From positions 2,914,001 through 2,978,000 of the forward strand of contig PYIU01000008.1 in the NCBI GenBank assembly GCA_003415625.1: a stretch of 64,000 nucleotides of DNA. Reading direction: 5' to 3'. The first letter of the stretch is position 1; every line of letters starts with the position of its first letter. The notes below the pieces were generated by a model, which was not told the DNA's origin, searched no databases, and was given only the letters and a program-made list of their open reading frames with translations. Source of the DNA: Aquanectria penicillioides (Eukaryota; Ascomycota; Sordariomycetes; Hypocreales; Nectriaceae). Made by a program: the position numbers and the translations under genes. This document shows positions 34,563-45,258 of the stretch, piece by piece.

Positions 34563-35653
34563 CGTCTCTATTTGTTCGCTTCGTTCGGGAAAGTGTGTGG
34601 ATGGTTGCGGCTTGTCCTAGCAGGACCTAATAATGTTGTTGTGACCAGCGCCTCAAAACCTGCGCTGTCAATGAAAATCGCGATCTCGGTAGAGAGAAGC
34701 AGCGCGCATAGCCGTCACTTCCAGGATGCTGGATGACGATTTCTGATCCATCCTGTGATCTGGGCGCGAAGATGCAAACTTATATCCCGTGCGGCCGAGG
34801 CTATTTCAAACTCAAAGCCGTTTTGGTAGACGCACATTCAGCCCCAATCGTCCCAGTACTAATCTAGACGGATTGGCTGGGGACGGCCACAAATAACTTT
34901 AAAATAAACTGTCTCCAATCAACGCTGTTCGTTTGCCAAGGTAACCGTTCAAAACTCGGGCGATTTACCCTCGTTCTCATTCCTGTCGAGTGGCGATCAC
35001 CAAGACGTCGAGAGAGGGGCTTTCACCCACACGGCAGAGTCGATCGCAGAAAAAAAAATATACGAGGCGCCTAAATCGCAGAGGGTAGCCTTGAGATTGG
35101 GTCTTTGAACATTGCGTGCGCGATTCCCCAGGACAGTTAAGGTTGATGGGGCATTGAAGCTTCGAGCGCCTCGGCGGCCATGGTGGTGGTCGAGACCTTT
35201 CTGGGAAGAGCTTCCATTATCCTAGCTGAGATGTCGTCTCATGCTCGAGTCCTAAAATGCTGCAAAAGAACGCGACGTGCCAGTCCGGGTCGCTGGGTTG
35301 GAAAATGTGGCGAGAATGTCTCAACTCCGAGGCTGTCCGTGTCATTATCTGGCGCTCCAACGCCGAGTTGAGCAGCCACGGATCTAGATGGACGGATGGA
35401 TGAGTGGTGTGTATGTATCACGTATCAAATCACCCAACCAACGTCGTCCGCAACGAAACAAAACGGCACTCTACCTGCCTGCTGTGGCCTGTGGGCTCGT
35501 TGATTCCAAGCAGCCCGAGGCCCCGACATGGGCACAACCTCACGAGTGAGTTGGAACGGCTGGCAGCTGGAAGGTTTCCTGGTCGCCTTATTCAAACTTT
35601 GGCGGTCAAACTTTTGTTGCCATTTTGCGCCCCAAACCTTCAACGCTGTCATC
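34563..35653. other. Intergenic, 1.1 kb
   Basis: Sits between the rhodopsin-domain gene and an F-box pseudogene. Small frames (34512-34736, 35180-35371) have no features. Composition by eye shifts here from AT-rich to more even. Confidence 0.45.
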
Positions 35654-36373
35654 ATGCACGAATCGTCCATGCCCGCTCTGGCCTCGTTACCTGACGAAAT
35701 CATCTCTGCAATCGTTTCTCTTCTCCCAAAGCCCTCATTGCTCCGGCTCAAGCTGCTTAACCACCTGTCGGCTCAGTTGCAACGCCTTGGGCGTTCCATG
35801 GCATATATCTTGTTACTTACGGCAGGTCGCCCAAAAACTTAATCCGCATCGCCAAGTCACACCATCTTCGTGGCCACGTGCGAGAACTCACTTGACTCAC
35901 TTGTGACACGTGGATCGGCCCCACGCATACCGGACGGCATGTAGATGATTGCGGTCCTCCCCATGGAACTCCTTAGCGTTCTAGACTTTATGTGGTGCTT
36001 CAGAAATCTCAAGGCCGTTCATGTGCGATTTGGCCAGGATTGTGGCAAATCTGGGATCGACTCAGACGATGTGGAGTCGAGTGACTGTCGATACAAGGCT
36101 CCGGTCCCTGTCTTCCAATGTATCGCTGGGACCTGGTCGCCTGAGGAACGGTTGGAAGTCGATTCTAAGCTTTTATTTGGCATGGAGTACCTGTTCAAAG
36201 AACTAGAGGATTGGTCCGACCCCACAACCGAACCTATCTTTTTCATCACACTCACGGTGTCTAATCTTGCTGCGTTGGATGATGACCAGCTCACTCTCAA
36301 AGATGCGGAAGCTGGTCATGGACCTCAGAAGCCTTGTCAATTTAAAACTCCATATTACTATCGAGACTACTAG
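35654..36373 (+). pseudogene. F-box protein pseudogene, multiply disrupted
   Basis: An N-terminal F-box is readable from ATG 35654 (MHESSMPALASLPDEIISAI...LLPKPSLLRLKLL). That frame ends at about 35842. The next fungal F-box-family block (NLIRIAKSHHLRGHVREL, then TCDTWIGP) continues in a different frame and is interrupted by a TGA beside a short CTCACT repeat near 35890-35905. A third segment resumes in another frame from about 35945 (LWCF-like RNLKAVHVRFGQDCG) and runs to a stop at 36373. At least two frame changes plus a stop make it a decayed copy and not an intron-bearing gene. It abuts a truncated reductase remnant on the other strand. Confidence 0.7.
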
Positions 36374-36375
36374 CT

Positions 36376-36710
36376 TTACTTTATGACTAACTCCAAAGTG
36401 ACAATATCAAAATTGTTTGAAATGGGTGTATGTGACCGACTGACCGACTTGCCATCGATTTCTGCCTTTATTGCTAGATGCTGACCGACAGGCAGACCCA
36501 AGACTGTGGTAGGAGTCGGCAAATTGAAAGTGAACAGATACACCTTGGGAGCAATACGCTTCTTATGTATAATAGTGAGGCCGTGGTAGCAAGATCTTCG
36601 TCTTATGATTGAATTATCGTAATTATTCCTGTTGCGAACTTTCAACTTTGGGGCCACAGAAATCCCCGCTTGAAAAACATTAGACGCCCAATGACCTAGC
36701 CTCGCCAAAC
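36376..36710 (-). pseudogene. Truncated cytochrome-b5-reductase-like FAD domain remnant
   Basis: An open frame of about 110 codons whose second half reads like the start of the FAD-binding barrel of NADH-cytochrome b5 reductases. It has KVYLFTFNLPTPTTVLGLPVGQH, then SVSRSHTPIS (the RxYT/S-type flavin motif, with His where Tyr is usual), then TLELVIK. Intact family members continue for about 200 residues with the rest of the FAD domain and an NADH domain; here a TAA follows at once. No NADH domain is found downstream. The upstream 45 residues are not recognisable. Read as a 3'-truncated remnant ending three bases from the F-box pseudogene. Confidence 0.6.
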
Positions 36711-37269
36711 CTCAATTCAATGCTGAGAGTATAACCATAACAAGAACACCCCCCTCGCACGGAGAGGTGGCTTACATGCAGGGTATAGGAGCAGATTGCG
36801 GCGGCGGAGATCGAGCGGCAACTCTTTCACTTCGTTTTCGGGAAGGCAATTACACTCTCCCGGGTCGATTTAATTGCTGGGTTTTCAGGCAGAGTTTTCG
36901 CTCTCGCTGACGAAGAGGGAGGTTTCGAGTCTAGATCTACATGATACATGCGTCTTGGCATGTCGTTGGCTGCTTGTCCTATGGGGGCATGTAGCGTCGT
37001 TACCGAGAAATCTAAGCTTTTGCAAACTTTTCTAGCAACGTCAATAGAATTGCTGGGAGGTGCAAAATTTATGTGGCCGGAACGCAAGTGTTGAAATAGT
37101 TAAACAACTCGCTTAACGCTTATTAAGAGATTATGTTTATTTTTTGTTCTATGAAGACGCAGTCATGTCTTCGTCCGATCCGATCCGATCTAGGGTGGCC
37201 TTCTAGACCTCGGATCGACCAATGCTGCTCTTCCTCTTTGCTCTTTGCGGAAGCGCTCAATGGCTTTTT
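36711..37269. other. Intergenic, possible degraded sequence
   Basis: A minus-strand frame (36827-37087, 86 codons) has no recognised motif. It may be more remnant of the neighbouring truncated reductase gene or random. I call no gene. Confidence 0.4.
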
Positions 37270-39111
37270 TTACTGCACTGAACAGTCGCTGCCGACCGCT
37301 TCCAAATCAGCCTCTGGAATATCCCAAGCTCCGTCTGTCTCTGGGATGGCTTGGGCCGCTGCGAGCAGGCTGTTGACTTTCTTGAACTTCAACCTCCACC
37401 ACTTGCCCATCTTCAACCAGTCGTGGCTCTTAAAGTCCTGCTGGTACAGGAGCAGCATATCGGCTGCGTGATCCAACATGGCCTGATCCTTCATCACCGC
37501 CCACGCAATCGCCAGGGATATGGGTATGTGGCAGGACCCCAGCGGCCTTAGGCACAAGGCGGCCTCTGCTAAACGGACAATTTCATCCACACACGCGTCC
37601 AACTCCTTGACCAGGGACATATCGTTGGGGTCGAATTGCTGGAGGATGGTGTTGACGATCAAGGCCAGCGCCAGAGCAAAGGTGTAGGCGATGAGGAAGC
37701 CATGCCGCACTCTCTCGGGCAACACGCCGGGACGAACTGCAAAGTCGAGGGCGGTGATGTTATCCAGCTTATTTCGTAGCTTATGGCAATCTAGACGGAG
37801 CATGTGATAGTTGGATAAGATGTCTAAGTGGTTCGCGGCAGGGTTTTCCAGGAACTCTGGGAGCCTACCGATGCTCCGGATAGTGAGACTGGGGAACAGC
37901 TCAGGGTTGAGGGCCATTATCTTCTTATAGGTTGGGTGGTCCGGCCCGCCGGGACCTCGTATCTGATCCTGGATCTGCCAGAACCAGGGGTTGAGCTTGA
38001 CCCTTGAATTTACTATGCTCTCGAGAATCTATGGAGAGGTGTTAGATAGGGGAGGGGTACTCCGGCATGTCAACCTGGGCCGTGGGGGGTGTTTTCCATA
38101 CCACTGGGACACACATGGTTACGACCATTTCAATCTCGAATGCGCCCTTCCAGTGCCGGCCTGCCGAGGCCTTGAGCAGGTAGGCCAGGCCTTCTTCGTG
38201 GCTAGGGGCGTTTTTTTGTGGCGTGCCAATCCATCCCTGGCAAACGTGTTAATGAATGTCTGAGACGGTTATGCGGCAGGACGGGCCTGGCTCTGTTGGC
38301 TTTGTCTCTGACGTGGTTCTGTACCGTACCTGAATGATCATGATCAAGTAGATGGCGCACATGGTTTCCGGAGTGGGCCCCTTCATGGGGTCGTTTAAGC
38401 AGTCTCTCACTGCGCTAAGGGCGTGGCCATACTTGCTGATGGAATCCAGGCGCGCCTCTTCTTCGTAGAGGGTTGAAAAGGCGGTGGTGAAGGCGTCGAC
38501 GGAGGCGTCCAGGGCGTCGTTTACGCCGATGCGTTCGGGGATGCGCCTGAGGAAGTTGCCGTAAATGTTTAGATCGTAGCGGGCGTCCGTCACCTCCAGC
38601 CTGGAAATCAAAAAGCCGGACAGGATGCTCGCGCGGCTGTTGGATATCAGACACAGCGGGTCAGGCTGCACCATCTGCTGGCGCCGCTGCTGCCTCTTGA
38701 TGGTAAGGGCCCTGGAGGTGGTGATGGCGGGCGGCGAGGGCGTCGGTGTTGGCGAGGACGAAGACGACGAAGACGATGAGGATGAGGACGAGGACGAGGA
38801 CGAGGATGAGTGGGGGGCCCAGGAATCAGTCTCCAGCACCTGGACCTTGAATTTGTAGCGCTGTTTTCCGCTGCCCACGCAGGCAATGCCGATGCGGGTG
38901 CATCGCGAGCAGGCGGGCTTGGCTTGGTCGCACTTTTTGGCGAGGAACACGTTGGCGCGTTAGAAACGGATACAGACGGAGGCAGAGGGCGCAAGGAGGC
39001 GCAAAGGGGGAAGCGGAGCGGGCATCAATCACGAGAGATCGGGCGGCGACAAACCTTTTTCTTTTGTTTGCGACAGGCGTCGCAGCCCTTGCCAGATGGG
39101 ACGCCCGGCAT
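37270..39111 (-). CDS. Zn2Cys6 transcription factor TF4 with long poly-serine tract
   Basis: Predicted 517 aa, four exons: 39055-39111, 38330-38932, 38102-38236, 37270-38028. The introns are 122, 93 and 73 bases and all junctions are phase 0. The first intron splits the zinc cluster: exon 1 gives CDACRKQKKK and exon 2 CDQAKPACSRCTRIGIAC, so the cluster spans residues 10-37. A linker with about 20 consecutive serines follows, then TPTPSPP. The rest is helical with no named domain (ALDASVDAFTTAFSTLYEEEARLDSI..., PEETMCAIYLIMIIQ-type helix), in the style of fungal regulators of secondary metabolism or nutrient use. It is divergent from the tubby-like gene across a microsatellite-rich interval. 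The target genes cannot be inferred. Confidence 0.87.
38753..38810. repeat. Triplet run encoding poly-Ser
   Basis: A run of GAC/GAG/GAT-type triplets on the plus strand that reads as Ser codons on the minus strand inside TF4. Interrupted but long; expected to be length-variable. Confidence 0.7.
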
Positions 39112-39181
39112 CGTGAGTGTGTAGGAACTCGCCCTCTCGTGCGAGCGTGCGTGATGGTGGTGCTTCTCTCTGCGTGCTTCC

Positions 39182-39217
39182 GCTTGTGCTTGTGCTTGTG
39201 CTTGTGCTGGTGCTTGT
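39182..39217. repeat. (GCTTGT)n hexanucleotide repeat
   Basis: Six near-identical copies of GCTTGT, one with a T-to-G change, about 70-105 bases upstream of the TF4 start. Confidence 0.8.
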
Positions 39218-39305
39218 CGAAAGCAAGACGAAGGTGAGGCAGCGAAGCAGACAGCGCTGCGATTTACCCAAAGGAGCTAATACGGTGACGACACACGCAT
39301 ACAAA

Positions 39306-39351
39306 CACACACACACACACACACACTCACTCACTCACTCACTCACTCACA
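39306..39351. repeat. (AC)n followed by (ACTC)n
   Basis: Eleven AC units (39306-39327) run directly into about six ACTC units (39326-39351). A compound microsatellite in the TF4 upstream region. Confidence 0.85.
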
Positions 39352-39899
39352 TACACGCGTACATACAACAACTCCCGGTTGTCGGTATTCGACGCGGAGG
39401 CGAGGAGGCGTTCGGGAAAGCGAGGGGTCGGTCTGTCGATGGACGGCGAGACAGAGCAAATTGCAGCGTGGCCCGCCCCGCAGTTTTAAACAAAACGGCG
39501 AGCTTTGCGAGACCAGAGAAGCAGGGATCACGGCCCCAAGCCCGTCGCTGACGACAGGAGGCACCAGAAACTGATGACGTGCGTCGTGATTGGCCCCGAG
39601 CCGCATCTTGCTGCGGCGTGCGCCAAAGGTTCCGACCAGGTTCCGACGGAGTCGCGCTGTGACGGTCCGGGAGCGCACCATCGCGCCTCTTTGGGGATAG
39701 CGCCGTGTTCCAGACAGACAAAGATACGGAGTGGAGTACATGTACGGAGTACACACACATCATAACTACATACACGAGCCTGGCAAAGAAGCAGCTCGCT
39801 CTCGCTAGCGAAGCAGCAACGGAGTCGGCGAGAAATAGGTATAATTCCGAGGCCTTGCCCCTTCCCACCCACTAGCTGCTGTAGCCGATGCTGAACTTT

Positions 39900-39923
39900 T
39901 GCTGCTGCTGCTGCTGCTGCTGC
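39900..39923. repeat. (TGC)8 microsatellite
   Basis: Eight TGC units followed by TTGCTTGC. Non-coding as far as I can see. Confidence 0.85.
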
Positions 39924-40232
39924 TTGCTTGCTCGTTTGCTTCTTTTGATATGCGAATGGTTCAGGCAATGTGCTCAGCCACGTCTGGCCGCCTTATTGTC
40001 CAAGCTTCAACGATGCTTCTCTGTCGGCAGTCCCGATCCAATAAAGCTGCGGGTACCATTTCTCATAATGTCTTTTTTGTTACTTAATTTCATTGTATTT
40101 CGTTGTATTTTATTGTATTTCCTGTGCCCCTCTCTCTCTCACTTGATCCTCTGTTGTTTCACGTTTCATGGCCGTGCATCAAAGGGGCTGTGCTACGCAT
40201 AAATTTACTAACCACCTCACTAATAAAGTCAC

Positions 40233-40237
<5 letters not shown>

Positions 40238-40263
<26 letters not shown>
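40238..40263. repeat. (AC)13 microsatellite
   Basis: A perfect AC dinucleotide run, about 320 bases before the tubby-like gene. Confidence 0.85.
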
Positions 40264-40583
40264 CCGCACGCCTCAGCCGCCTCGACAGGGATCGCATCTA
40301 TTTCCCCCAGTTGGTTGGAACCTTCGATGTGGCGACAATCAGCATTGCACATCAGCAATCCTCCCCAAAACAGACTTCGCCCTTCCTCTACGTGTAGTAA
40401 ATTCACAGACCTCTACTTGTCGTATACATTCATTGGTAGTCCAAAGTCCTTTTCCCTTTGTGTCCGCCTGTCCTGTGAGTTGTTGGTTTCCTTATCCCTT
40501 GCCCTGCCTCAAATCGATCGCCAAAGGCCTTCCTCCATCACCCATCCTGATCCGATCCACTCTTCAACACCATAACCGAGTCC

Positions 40584-41185
40584 ATGTTTAATGCTCTTGC
40601 ATCTCTGGACCTGCAGCATCCGAGGCACATGCCCCGCCCACCGGAGGACAGTTCTTCCTTATTCGTCCCCTCCTCGCAAGATGACCAATTCCTTGTCCTT
40701 CGCCCGGACGGCCAGCCCGTTGACGCGTCTCCCGTTTACTGCGCCAGGGTCGACAACCGCTGGAATCCAAATTTCACAGTCTCCCACGGGTACGTGGCGC
40801 CGGAAAACGTAGCTGGCCATGTAACGTTTCACGCCTTTTAGGGAAGACAAACGTCTCTATCCGCGGCCAATCTATCGTCATCAAAGAAGGACTATCAGGC
40901 AACTTCTCACTCCATGTGCCGGCCTTGGGGACTTTCAAATGGGAGCCGAACCCGCTTATCGGACCCTCGCCTGAGCTATACAATGGCATGGGGCAAAAGT
41001 TAGCCAAGCTAAGTTCTGTAGGAGGCCCTGGCTCGGGACAGAAGCCGCTCGACGTGTTGGTTCCATGCGCCCATGATTTTCTCCATGTCGTAGTTCTTTC
41101 AGTCCTAGCTGTCCGGCCGGAAATCGACAGAAACAACAAGACCGCTCTCAAAATTGCAAATGCGGTTATCGAGGGCGAACTCTGA
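40584..41185 (+). CDS. Tubby/LURP-one-like beta-barrel protein, frameshifted
   Basis: A small fungal protein of unknown function. The first part (MFNALASLDLQ.. to NVAGHVTFHAF, including VDNRWNPNFTVSHG) is open to a TAG at 40840-40842. The rest (GKTNVSIRGQSIVIKEG, LGTFKWEPNPL, LYNGMGQKLAKL, KPLDVLVPCAHDF) follows at once in another frame to 41185. The pattern (strand-rich, W..P, then KLAK and a closing hydrophobic helix) resembles tubby-C-terminal-like proteins; this is from memory of the fold's style. The total, 602 bases, is one short of a multiple of three, and the junction CCTTTTAGGG looks like one lost base; 200 aa would result. A 53-base intron with a poor GTGGCG donor could alternatively join the parts but would remove a conserved strand. 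Confidence 0.65.
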
Positions 41186-41622
41186 CCTGCCCCATCCAGG
41201 TGTCCTCCTTCCCGAATTGTCCATTGCCCATAGCCCATCAGGTGGTTTAAGCATGGATGGTTACACTGCCTCCCGCCAAGAGAAGGCTGGCATGAACAGA
41301 GTCCTGGGCCGACATGCAGACACAAGCAAGTGCAGACGCAAGCGAGGGGCTTCACGACAAATAGATTGGGGAACAAAAAGGACCAAATGGAACCTTGAAT
41401 AGAAACTTGGCACTTGTGTAGATAGAGAAAGTAAGGTTAATTATTCTATTCTAAGCGTTTCAGCCCTGTGGCCCACCCGCGAGAACTCTCCGGACCAGTT
41501 GTGTTGTCCGAGCCCACAACTCGCAACCCCATCACCGTAACCTATGGAACAACCAGGCAACGCCCTCCCACGTGCGGTAAACGAGGCAATGGTAGCAGTA
41601 TGCAGTCAGCCGCATAACCAGA
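41186..41622. other. Intergenic between convergent genes
   Basis: Nothing recognised; 3' ends of the tubby-like gene and the LPMO. Confidence 0.45.
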
Positions 41623-42759
41623 TCAGCACTTTGCGTGCACGATGGCCCCATCGACGCAGGCAGTGCCATTCGGCACGTCCTGCGGGAGAGCCCAGCCAGC
41701 GTTGCAGATGCCAAACTGCGATTCAGAGAAACAAACTAGGGCTCCCGGCGTAGGGCATGGATTCATCCCCACAGCCCAGCCTGGCTTACCGGAACTAGCA
41801 GGGGCCCCCGTGGACGTGGACGTCGGCCTGCCGGATGCATTGGGGATTCCTTGCTGAGCTGAGGTCGTAACTGCAATGTTGGTTGCCGTCGTGTGCGTGG
41901 CAGAAGGAGGAGACGTGTTCGCGGGCGATCCTGAGGCGGAGGGCGCCTGAGTCCGCGTTGGTTCCGCGGTGGAGGGAGCAGTCGTCTTGGACGGATCACC
42001 GCCAGCGGGGTCTTCTTTAAAGGCTGGGTCCGCTGGAGCATCGCAAGTCCCCTTGCCGCCGGGCGCAATCTGATCATTCACCTTGCCAAAGTCCCCAGGC
42101 TTTGGGAAGCCGATGACACTGCCGCTGGATCCCGTGGTGCACTCGCCGGGGATGTTGGCCCGGAAGACGGGCGGGAGGCTGTCCACGAATGAGCTGTCGT
42201 CCGTGCCGCCGACGACCTTGACGGGGGCGCAGTTCATGTACATCTCCCGGTTGCCAATCTTGTTGAACCAGGTCCATGCAAACACGGCGTTGCCGTTCTT
42301 CATCTGCTTGGGGATGGGGATGTTGAACTGCCGAGTGCACTCCTTGCCCGAGTCGTTGCCGCACTGGGCCCCGTTCTCGCGCCCCTGCGGGTCCGTTGCC
42401 GTGCTGGGGATGTTTCCTGCCGCCTCCGCGGGACACCCTCCGATGATGCTGTAGATGACATGCCACTTGGCAGGGTCGCTTGGAGCAGTATCGCCGTACG
42501 CGACGCTGAACTGGCAGGATCCACCGCCGTGGACGGCGCTGCCCCAGAACTTTACCGTTTGAGTAGATCCTGCGGTGAGAGTCGTGACCTGTTCGGCATG
42601 TTGGGCGCGGCCCTGGCACGGGAAGGGAAGTTGTGCGTTGAGAGGGCCGACTTGGAGCAGCGGCTCAGTATCCAGGTTGTATGGGTGGGGCTCGATCATG
42701 ACGAGATGGGCAGAGATTTGCCCAACTGCAAGGGCAGCTGCAGTCAGATACTTGATCAT
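41623..42759 (-). CDS. AA11-type lytic polysaccharide monooxygenase (chitin-active family) with C-terminal Cys-rich module
   Basis: Predicted 378 aa, single exon, secreted. The signal peptide (residues 1-17, ending GQISA) is cut just before His18, which becomes the N-terminal histidine of the copper histidine brace. The second brace His is probably His77 in SAVHGGGSCQFS. HLVMIEPHPY and EMYMNCAPVKVVGG are typical of AA11, a family shown to cleave chitin oxidatively. After the catalytic domain (to about 230) comes a Ser/Thr/Pro-rich linker of about 80 residues, then CPTPGALVCFSESQFGICNAG...C, matching the X278-like module often fused to AA11 enzymes and thought to bind chitin. I start at ATG 42757-42759 because it gives a textbook signal; the frame is open further upstream. 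Confidence 0.92.
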   Translation of the reverse strand: MIKYLTAAALAVGQISAHLVMIEPHPYNLDTEPLLQVGPLNAQLPFPCQGRAQHAEQVTTLTAGSTQTVKFWGSAVHGGGSCQFSVAYGDTAPSDPAKWHVIYSIIGGCPAEAAGNIPSTATDPQGRENGAQCGNDSGKECTRQFNIPIPKQMKNGNAVFAWTWFNKIGNREMYMNCAPVKVVGGTDDSSFVDSLPPVFRANIPGECTTGSSGSVIGFPKPGDFGKVNDQIAPGGKGTCDAPADPAFKEDPAGGDPSKTTAPSTAEPTRTQAPSASGSPANTSPPSATHTTATNIAVTTSAQQGIPNASGRPTSTSTGAPASSGKPGWAVGMNPCPTPGALVCFSESQFGICNAGWALPQDVPNGTACVDGAIVHAKC

Positions 42760-43370
42760 GTTTGTTAGCTTGGCCTGGGTAGTAAAGGAATACTTGATCC
42801 TCGGTTTAGTGTTGAGTAGTGTATACAGTGTGCGATGTGATATTGATTGTTGTGTCGAAACTTGCAAGGTGATGTGATTGAAGTGAAGCATCTATTGTGA
42901 TGCCAAGACGCCGTGGTTATATACCTAGTTAAAAATCTCTTCTCATGCTTGTGTCGACAAAGAGGTCAATGTTCTTTTCCAGTGTTGCCGTGATATCGAA
43001 CAAGCGGTACCTTGCGTAAGTCCAAGAACACCCTGGCGCATCAGAGTATCATTCGCGGAGGGAAAGCACGGAGAAGATTTCGGCCTTTTTTTTTCGTTTT
43101 CATGTTCTTACACGATCTTTGTTCCAGTGTTACAATATTGCTAATAGTTTGGGCCATTCTATGCAGTCGTCCTGATCAGTGCGCTCACATCAAAGAACCT
43201 GAACTGTCCTGTTCGGCGGACTCGGACACAAAGAAATGTTATTGAGTCATCAAAAGATTTAGACACCAATAATCCTGTCTAATCAGGCACCAGCGCCCTT
43301 TCCCAACACCCAAAAGAAGAAACACACTATGACACCAACGAGCGACGAGACCTCGTGTTCACATTATTCA
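42760..43370. other. Intergenic, promoter of the LPMO
   Basis: No supportable gene. A plus-strand frame overlapping 43329-43690 is antisense to the F-box gene's acidic tail. Confidence 0.5.
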
Positions 43371-45258
43371 CTACAGACCCGGAGGCGGGGACCCCCAATC
43401 CTGGTAATCCTCAAGGCTGCCCACATGGTACCAAAACTCATGATCGTCCGGTGGCAGATATTCCGTTTCTTCGTAGTCGTCGTACTCATCGTAGGCATCG
43501 TAGACATCGCGCTCATCGAGTCCCTCGAAGGTGTCAGCGTAATTATCGTGATCATAGTAGCTCCCACGGTCCGACCCTAGCTCATCTTCTCCATCAAACA
43601 ATTCATAGTCACTGTCGTCCGGGTCTATGCCTATCAACCCCTTCCTACCGCCCAGCGTCCAATAAAAACTTGGATGGCCCACGTAAATGACCGTGGTGGC
43701 ATTCTTACCACATCCTCGCTCGGGGCGATACTCGTATCCCGATACGAGCCTTGCGGACTTGAGATGCGTGGTGCCGTCCTTCTGCATCGCAGTAATGTCC
43801 TCTACTACGTCCTCCCACTTATCCCAGACTTCGCCGCCGTCAATGAAGCAATATTCGAGTCGCAAATCTTCGAGTGTTTCACCGTGCCGGGTGAGAAAAT
43901 CAGCAAGCGAGTCTATCTCAATCTCACCGCAGGCAAACGTGACACTGCGAAGACGCTTAAAAGTGAAGTCTTCCGGCAGTGCGCTGACGGTGGGCATTCC
44001 ATGTGTCTCGAAAACCAGTTCCTCAAGCTGTGGTATGGATTTCAGGACGCGGCCGATTCCTTGGTAGTCCATGGCCTCATCTTCTTCAAAGTCGTTGTCG
44101 AATTCGCAGTTCAGCACAAGATGGAAGCTCGTGAGATTCGGAGCCAGCTGAAACTTGTTTGCAAGGCAGTCTGGCAAGGGTGAGGCATGTTGAAATATTC
44201 TAATGGGAAGTCCAGGGTCGTCAAGCGAATCTAAATTGTCGTAGGACGCATCTACTCTGAATTGTCTAAGCTGCGATTGCAGACCGGCATCTTCGAGGGC
44301 TTCAAGGGCCATGAGAACACCGTGGGCTTCTCGAGCCATGGACCGCGGCGAGATATCCTGAGGGCCAAACGGCATATCATCAGCAAATGCAATAGCATAT
44401 GTCCCATCTTCGCCCTGAAATGCCAATCAACCTTAGTCATGTGCTTGCAAGACACTCGCCTAGGTCTCACAACCAACTTACCCCGATTGTAAGCATTAGC
44501 TGGTGACCGCTCTGAGAGAGACTATTCTCCTCTTCTTCAATCAAGAGCTGATCTTCAACGACATTCTTGGCCCACATTTCCTCGTAAGAAGTCGGGATGC
44601 TATCCCACGTTGATCTCCAGTCACACCGTGAGGGAAACGGGGGGCGTTCTTGACGCTGTTCGCCGAACCGTCGCCACTTCCGGACAGTTGGGCTTGAAGA
44701 ATATCGGCCTTGGGCTCCGCATTCCTGGTGGTCGTCGGCGGTACGATTGGAGATTACCAGGTTTCTCAGGCCCTTCATGCGCGGAAGCACTTCCTTGAGA
44801 GCAGCAAGATCGGCTCGTTTGTCTCTGTTTTCACAAGTGTCGCGGTACACGGACATGAAGAGCTCGTGCATCTCTTTGACGGGCGCAGAAGACCACCTCC
44901 TCCCCGGCACATGAAAGAGCGGGTCATCGCGAAAGTACGGGCTCTTTTGTTCGAGCCACTGTCCCTCACGCTTCGCCGTCGCGCGATAGACCTTCCAGTC
45001 CGCAAGCAGCGAAGAGACGATAGTGTCGTCGATGACGAGTTCACGCACACCGCCAAGAAGCAGCGGGTTGGCGGCTACTAGACGAAAGACTTCCAAGTCC
45101 AATCGGTGGCAGGATAGATAGAGCACAGGAAATAAATGATGGGACGCGATTTCATTCAAATACTTGGACGTTGCTCGCAGCGATTTGATGTCCCGCCCAG
45201 GTAGTTGGGAAACAACGCCGGCCAGGATTTCTGGAGGCAAGCTGAAGATCATGGCCAT
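43371..45258 (-). CDS. F-box domain protein with acidic Asp/Glu/Tyr-rich tail
   Basis: Predicted 606 aa, exons 44482-45258 and 43371-44414 (intron 67 bases, GTAAGT..TTTCAG, phase 0). The F-box is right at the N-terminus: FSLPPEILAGVVSQLPGRDIKSLRATSKYLNEIASHH, expected to bind Skp1 in an SCF ubiquitin ligase. The middle has leucine-rich, LRR-like segments (QLEELVFETHG, LKRLRSVTFACGEIEIDSL, ETLEDLRLEYCFIDGGE) that probably bind the substrate. The last 90 residues are extremely acidic and Tyr-rich (DPDDSDYELFDGEDELGSD, DAYDEYDDYEETEYLPPDD). Either ATG (45258 or 45252) may be used. Such F-box/LRR genes are common and fast-evolving in Pezizomycotina. Confidence 0.85.

Larger units (their letters stand above)
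39112..40583. other. Microsatellite-rich divergent promoter, TF4 / tubby-like gene
   Basis: Almost 1.5 kb without a supportable gene. The overlapping frames on both strands (such as 39117-39551, 39347-39868 and 40103-40591) are driven by simple repeats and have no domain. Five separate short tandem repeats lie here. Confidence 0.55.

Noticed and set aside
36827..37087. Minus-strand 86-codon frame
   Set aside because: Could be more remnant of the truncated reductase gene, but no motif can be recognised.
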